Source of the DNA: Candidatus Altarchaeum sp.
GTDB taxonomy: Archaea; Altiarchaeota; Altiarchaeia; Altiarchaeales; Altiarchaeaceae
NCBI GenBank assembly: GCA_018260615.1
Contig: JAGWDQ010000080.1
Coordinates: 1 to 47,336, forward strand
DNA: 47,336 nt
Reading direction: 5' to 3'
A program made the translations under genes and the position numbers. Below, in pieces: positions 43,266 through 47,336 of the stretch. Within the stretch, counting starts at the first letter, position 1. Each line of letters starts with the position of its first letter. The notes beneath the pieces are model-generated. The model had not been told where the DNA came from. It did no database searches and saw nothing but the letters and a program-made list of their open reading frames with translations.

Positions 43266-43900
43266 TGCTGCGAGATAAACTATTTCAAGTTTTTTGGTTT
43301 CGCTTTTATGTTGATTTTTGTTGATTACCTCGCTTTTTTAAATGACAGAAAGTTTATCCGTAACTTTGCACAATTTAACCCAACTTCACCGAGTAAACGA
43401 AAATTTTTCTTCGTGTTTTTGAATAATATATAGGTGTTTAAAGTGTCTAAATTTTTTTCTACATGTATTATTTTTTGGTTTATTCATATTCTTTTTTAAT
43501 TATTAAAGTTGGTGTCTAATTTATAACATAATAATGCTTGACTTTGAAAGTTATGGGGTTTTGACCTTTGAAATTGTAAAATTGACATGGCAACAAAAAG
43601 ACAATTTTAAAGGTGTTTTTAGACATTTTTTAAATATCTTTCAAAATCAGGTAATGGTTTAAATTAAAAAACCGCTGTGAAAAATTAGACACATTGCAAT
43701 CCTCGTGAGGTGTTAAAAAATGAGCGTGAAAAATTCAATTTAAGGGGGGTGTGAAGTTGGGTAAAATTTAATCAAGTATAACCAACATTTTATTTATTTA
43801 TAGTTTAATTTATTAATTTAATAATATCCAAATATAATTACTTATAATCTAAATTTTAATGGCAGATATAATATAAAAATCAAAATTTAACTTATCAAAA
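43266..43900. other. Long noncoding stretch bounded by inverted repeat
   Basis: No gene is visible in 635 bases. AATTTAACCCAACTTCAC at 43372-43389 and its near-perfect inverse GTGAAGTTGGGTAAAATT at 43751-43768 (one mismatch) bracket about 360 bases. Inside are further inverted parts, GTGTCTAATTT near 43512 and AAATTAGACAC near 43682, and CCTCGTGAGG near 43700. This could be a structured RNA, a MITE-like element or a deletion remnant. From 43875 the 54-base direct repeat begins. Confidence 0.55.
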
Positions 43901-43928
43901 ATGATTTCAAAAAGATCTTTGTCATTTT
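43875..43928 (+). repeat. 54-bp perfect direct repeat, first copy
   Basis: This segment, containing 26 bases of leader plus the first codons of the gene at 43901, is repeated without a mismatch at 47283-47336, where the window ends. The true repeat may be longer. The two copies bracket three surface genes. Confidence 0.95.
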
Positions 43929-44224
43929 TTGTTGGGGAAAATTCAAAAATTACATATTTGAGAAGATCAATAAAAGCAAAAGATCCTTTACTTATTACTC
44001 TGAAAAGTATGTATCCCAAAAAGAACAACACGGTAATCAGATACACACTTTCTTTAATAAGAAACGGATGGAAAAAGCAGGGTTGCAAAATAAGTGAAAA
44101 ATATATATCTGATGAAAAGAAAAACAGAAAGAAAAAAATAGAACTTTTAGAGATTTCTTTAATTTCCCCAAAATCACCTTATTTCAATTCCTTCGGAGAT
44201 AAAAATTACAATGAAGAAGGATAG
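43901..44224 (+). CDS. Unknown 107-residue basic protein, 5' end duplicated at 47309
   Basis: The product opens MISKRSLSFFVGENSKITYLRRSIKAKDPLLITLKSM and is basic and helical, with NTVIRYTLSLIRNGWKKQG and a Lys-rich tail (EKKNRKKKIELLEI). No family recognised. It could be the whole gene or a truncated remnant of a longer gene whose intact form begins at 47309 beyond the window. The perfect repeat includes the start and the leader, which suggests the second copy also has its promoter. Confidence 0.55.
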   Translation: MISKRSLSFFVGENSKITYLRRSIKAKDPLLITLKSMYPKKNNTVIRYTLSLIRNGWKKQGCKISEKYISDEKKNRKKKIELLEISLISPKSPYFNSFGDKNYNEEG

Positions 44225-44423
44225 CAATGATGGAGTTTTCCTGAGCGAGAATTTGCTGAATGAAGCGGTCTTGCTGACAGCTTATGTCCCTGTAGAGGGC
44301 AGTTAGTAAAATTTAACCCATAACTTGCAGGTTTTGTGTAGTTTATGTAGAATTTTGTTGAAACAGATTACGCAAATTTTGTATAGTTACGGTTTAAACC
44401 TAAAAGGTAAACAGAAAAGGAAC

Positions 44424-44831
44424 ATGAGACATATATTAATTGGAGCGATAGCAATAGCATTGATATTTGCATTTGTATCTGAAGTATATGCAACAAACTA
44501 TTACACTTACGAATCAGTAGCTTGCGGGCCACAGAATACAGGAGTAACAGATTTTACATATACAACAAATTATTATGGATATTCTACATCTCAATGGAAT
44601 TGGCAAGGTGGAACAACATGGTGGGGATATTCGGACTCAAGTAAAAACGGATGTAAACCTAAGACGTCGCAGAATGTTAACGGATTCGGCGTGTGTGCTA
44701 GAGCATATAACAGCTTATTTAATCCTTACAATAAAAACTGTAGTAAGTCAGATGGCAAATATAGTTATGCTTTCGCTGGATGGAGCTCTAACATGGGAAG
44801 TCAACAAAGAGAGGTATACTGTACCAGCTAA
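44424..44831 (+). CDS. Small secreted aromatic/cysteine-rich protein
   Basis: The chosen start MRHILIGAIAIALIFAFVSEVYA at 44424 gives a clean signal peptide; an in-frame start at 44325 does not fit. The 135-residue product is rich in Tyr, Trp, Gly, Ser and has six cysteines (ACGPQN, GCKPK, VCAR, NCSK, YCTS) that probably pair outside the cell. The composition resembles small secreted toxins or structural proteins. No family is recognised. It lies in the block between the direct repeats. Confidence 0.65.
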   Translation: MRHILIGAIAIALIFAFVSEVYATNYYTYESVACGPQNTGVTDFTYTTNYYGYSTSQWNWQGGTTWWGYSDSSKNGCKPKTSQNVNGFGVCARAYNSLFNPYNKNCSKSDGKYSYAFAGWSSNMGSQQREVYCTS

Positions 44832-44956
44832 TTAAAAGCAGACGATGTATGATAAACATACAACAAGAGATTAATCCTTTTTATTTTTTTATTTATTTAC
44901 CTTTAATAATTTAACTCATCAAATAACTTAATAAAAATAACATTTAACTATTAAAT

Positions 44957-45961
44957 ATGGCCACAAATAGAAAATTTACAGGAAAATTTGGAATTGCAAT
45001 AATGATTGCAGTAATCCTGCTTATAGCTGGAACTGTTTTAGTTTTTAATAATTATCTAATATCTAATCCACAAAATTCAACAATTGAAAACCAGTATAGT
45101 GTTGAAAATAAAACATCCGAATATAATGAACCAAGTCCACTTGCAAAAGAGGCAGAAGAACTCGCAAAAAAAGAAAATATTACAGGTACCTCCTCATGGT
45201 CATCAACATTAGATTCTCTAACTCAAACATCAGAGCCAAAATTTGTTGTTGGTGAAAAATATACTTATTTTGTCAGATGGCCTCAACCAACAGATATGAA
45301 TAAACCAGGGATGCATTCACCAAATGTAATATTCAATGATTATAGGTATTTTAATATTTCATTTACATTGGAGAAAAAAGAGAAAATAAATAGAACAGAT
45401 TGTTATAAAATTTCTACAGAAGGTTCAGGGGAGGTAATTAATGGATTTGTGAAAGATGAAAGAGGAACAAGACCAATAATATCTGTCCCTATTGACTCAT
45501 CAGTAAGTTATATTGGTGTTAAAACAGGAAATTTTGTTAATCCCGAAACAGGGGACATAATAAAAGGGATAGAAGAAAAACATGAAGTAAGTGGGTTGTC
45601 AACTCTTAACGTATATACACCTTGGATGTTAAAATTGTCAGAAGGAATAAAATGGACAAATATTTATGAACAAAAAAGTACAGGTAGTATAGTTTGTAAT
45701 GAAGGTATGTGCAAAGCTATTAAAGAAAATGAGGAAATTACAGAAGAGGAAACCTGTGAAGTTAAGGAAATTGAAAATATAAATAAAAGAAAATGTTTTA
45801 AAGTGGAATGCAGATCAAAATTATGTAAAAACAATCTATGTGAAATTACGTATAAAAGAATATATTGGGTAGATGTAGAAAAGAGAATAACTGTAAAATA
45901 TCAATTATGGTACCAAAATCTTCAAACAGTTGAAGTAGAGTTAGTAAACTATGAAAAATGA
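44957..45961 (+). CDS. Membrane-anchored surface protein with Ser/Glu linker
   Basis: The 334-residue product has an N-terminal anchor (FGIAIMIAVILLIAGTVLVF, about 11-31), then a disordered linker and an outside domain with FVVGEKYTYFVRWPQPTDMN, NRTDCYKIST and a C-terminal cysteine-rich segment CEVKEI, KCFKVECRSKLCKNNLCEIT. The next gene starts within its last codon (ATGA at 45958-45961), so the two are coupled. The neighbouring protein shares the plan and short phrases such as NYTKR / KIxxxCY, so it is a probable paralogue. No function known. Confidence 0.65.
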   Translation: MATNRKFTGKFGIAIMIAVILLIAGTVLVFNNYLISNPQNSTIENQYSVENKTSEYNEPSPLAKEAEELAKKENITGTSSWSSTLDSLTQTSEPKFVVGEKYTYFVRWPQPTDMNKPGMHSPNVIFNDYRYFNISFTLEKKEKINRTDCYKISTEGSGEVINGFVKDERGTRPIISVPIDSSVSYIGVKTGNFVNPETGDIIKGIEEKHEVSGLSTLNVYTPWMLKLSEGIKWTNIYEQKSTGSIVCNEGMCKAIKENEEITEEETCEVKEIENINKRKCFKVECRSKLCKNNLCEITYKRIYWVDVEKRITVKYQLWYQNLQTVEVELVNYEK

Positions 45962-47283
45962 AACACGCTGAAATATTTATAATTTTAGGAATAGCGGCAA
46001 TTGTAACTGCTATTTTGTTGATAGGACTGAACATAAAAGAACCCGATAAAGATAATATAAATTACATTGCAAATTCTGAAGATAAAGATAATACAAATAT
46101 AACAAATATAAACAAAGAAAATATTAATAAAGCGGAAAACATTTCAAACATCTCTTCTTCTGCACCTTTGCACATAAATTCTTCTGAAAACACTTCTAAA
46201 ATAAAAAGATATATTTATAAACAAACGCTCGAAAATTATACAACAATATTATATGTCGAAAATTATACATCTTCTGATGGGAATGTGTATATTGTAATAG
46301 AAGCAAATGACAATCCTAAAAAAGAGGAATTTGAGCTTAAGAAATACGAAGGCGGATGGACACCAAATATTAAATGTCCCCCCTGCGAATCTACAATTAC
46401 ATCAAACTATGTAAATAGAACAATCTTTATAAATCAAAAAACGAAAAATGTAAAAATAGCCAATGTGCCTTGGCTAACATTGTTTAAAAAGGAAAATAAC
46501 ATCATTTACAAAAAATTGACATATCCTACTGGTGAAGGAAAATGGGAAGAAAACTATAAAAGTTTCAATTACAACAATGTAGATAATATGAGTGTAGAAA
46601 CAATTAAAAATATACCTGACTTAATGTTTTTAGTTGATATTCTATATCCGGATAATATAAGCGTAGAAAGAATTGGAAATATAGAAGATTTAATATTTTC
46701 ATTTGACATTTTATATTTTCAAGATTTAAAAAATATTGAAAAATGTAACATTACAGGAATAAAAAATGTAAAACTTATAAAAACAGAATGCAATAATGAA
46801 TCTGGGATGGAGCTGGTATGTAATATGGGAGGTTGCAATAATTATACTATGTATAATTGCTATTCATTTTGGAATATCACTTACAATCTAACTTATAGAG
46901 AAGAAACCAACAATAAAAAAAATATTAGCAAATCATGGACTGAAAAGTATGAATGTGAAATTGGACTTACCGAAGAACAGGAAAAAGAACAAAAAAACCA
47001 ACACTCGAGGTATTGTGATGGATTTAATTTACATCCTTCTTTTGATAAGATGTATTTTGCAGGAACTGAAAATTTCAATGGAAAAATAACATATAAAATT
47101 ATATACGAAAAATTTGAAAATGTTAGTGAAATAAGTATTTGGCATTTTGTTGATACATTTCTGATTGATAAAGAAGAAGGAATTATATTAAAGGCAACTG
47201 CAAAGAACAGATGGATAAGCAATGATGTGCCGGATGAATTTATCACAACCAAAGAAATTGTATTGGAAAAAGAAGACAATTAA
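45958..47283 (+). CDS. Second membrane-anchored surface protein of the pair
   Basis: The 441-residue product starts with an anchor (IFIILGIAAIVTAILLIGL), an Asn/Ser/Thr linker rich in N-glycosylation-type sites (NIT, NIS, NSS, NTS), then an outside domain with CPPCEST, several Cys and NLTYRE / CEIGLTEEQEKEQ near the end. It overlaps the upstream gene by four bases. The stop at 47281-47283 is directly followed by the second direct repeat copy. Probably the partner of the upstream protein. Confidence 0.65.
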   Translation: MKHAEIFIILGIAAIVTAILLIGLNIKEPDKDNINYIANSEDKDNTNITNINKENINKAENISNISSSAPLHINSSENTSKIKRYIYKQTLENYTTILYVENYTSSDGNVYIVIEANDNPKKEEFELKKYEGGWTPNIKCPPCESTITSNYVNRTIFINQKTKNVKIANVPWLTLFKKENNIIYKKLTYPTGEGKWEENYKSFNYNNVDNMSVETIKNIPDLMFLVDILYPDNISVERIGNIEDLIFSFDILYFQDLKNIEKCNITGIKNVKLIKTECNNESGMELVCNMGGCNNYTMYNCYSFWNITYNLTYREETNNKKNISKSWTEKYECEIGLTEEQEKEQKNQHSRYCDGFNLHPSFDKMYFAGTENFNGKITYKIIYEKFENVSEISIWHFVDTFLIDKEEGIILKATAKNRWISNDVPDEFITTKEIVLEKEDN

Positions 47284-47336
47284 AAAATCAAAATTTAACT
47301 TATCAAAAATGATTTCAAAAAGATCTTTGTCATTTT
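47283..47336 (+). repeat. 54-bp direct repeat, second copy, truncated by the window end
   Basis: Perfect match to 43875-43928. It overlaps the last base of the stop of the surface protein at 47283 and leads into the ATG at 47309. Repeat end not visible. Confidence 0.95.
47309..47336 (+). CDS. Partial gene start beyond the repeat
   Basis: The ATG at 47309 begins a frame reading ISKRSLSF, identical to the start at 43901. The rest lies outside the window. It may be the intact gene of which 43901-44224 is a 5' piece, or an identical duplicate. Confidence 0.6.

Overview
ORGANISM. The window is AT-rich and archaeal. The evidence is a set of archaeal household genes: nascent-polypeptide-associated complex protein (NAC), PurP-type FAICAR synthetase, archaetidylserine synthase-like CDP-alcohol transferase, archaeal mevalonate kinase, a hexulose-phosphate synthase-RraA fusion, an M42 aminopeptidase and core MetE. 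Most starts lack a clear GGAGG-type ribosome site, which suits short or leaderless mRNAs. The abundance of surface proteins and shuffled intergenic DNA suggests an uncultivated lineage (an Altiarchaeota-like or related group is a guess only). LAYOUT. (1) 343-9250: household genes plus a toxin-antitoxin-like pair (1562-2106), a PurE + Hps-RraA pair, RNase Z beside tRNA-Lys(UUU), an HD phosphohydrolase with a small companion, and a phospholipid-headgroup enzyme. (2) 9560-23126: the most striking region, two divergent operons from a shared promoter area near 15730-15810. They encode three different, highly divergent tubulin/FtsZ-superfamily proteins (988, 413 and 393 residues) with at least six membrane or secreted partners: a beta-propeller with one membrane span, a MopE-like calcium-type repeat protein, a NEW3-like surface protein, a four-span membrane protein and two small signal-peptide proteins. 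This looks like a multi-component membrane-linked cytoskeleton joined to the outside of the cell. (3) 23661-28367: a transglutaminase-like lipoprotein, then a rearranged mevalonate-kinase locus with a truncated copy of the kinase, a dead and a live copy of a DUF5678-like gene, a retropepsin-like protease and a Bro-N/DinD-like gene flanked by copies of the kinase 3' end. (4) 28461-33989: chorismate mutase, a PurM-fold (AIR synthase-like) protein, PEP synthase, NAC and PurP. (5) 34043-36349: a block with a C39-like cysteine peptidase fold protein, flanked by the same two-hairpin repeat. (6) 36381-43265: a YchF-like GTPase with several partial 5' copies and a 13-bp tandem repeat upstream, a large surface protein, and core MetE preceded by a truncated 5' copy of itself with two accessory genes in between. 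(7) 43266-47336: an inverted-repeat-bounded noncoding stretch, then a direct repeat (54 bp, perfect to the window edge) carrying a gene start, with three secreted/surface genes between the two copies. HOW IT FITS TOGETHER. Two themes stand out: a three-tubulin membrane system, and a recurring arrangement in which accessory genes sit between a partial copy of a household gene end and the intact gene. The second resembles insertions that restore their target gene, but no integrase or transposase gene is visible in the window.
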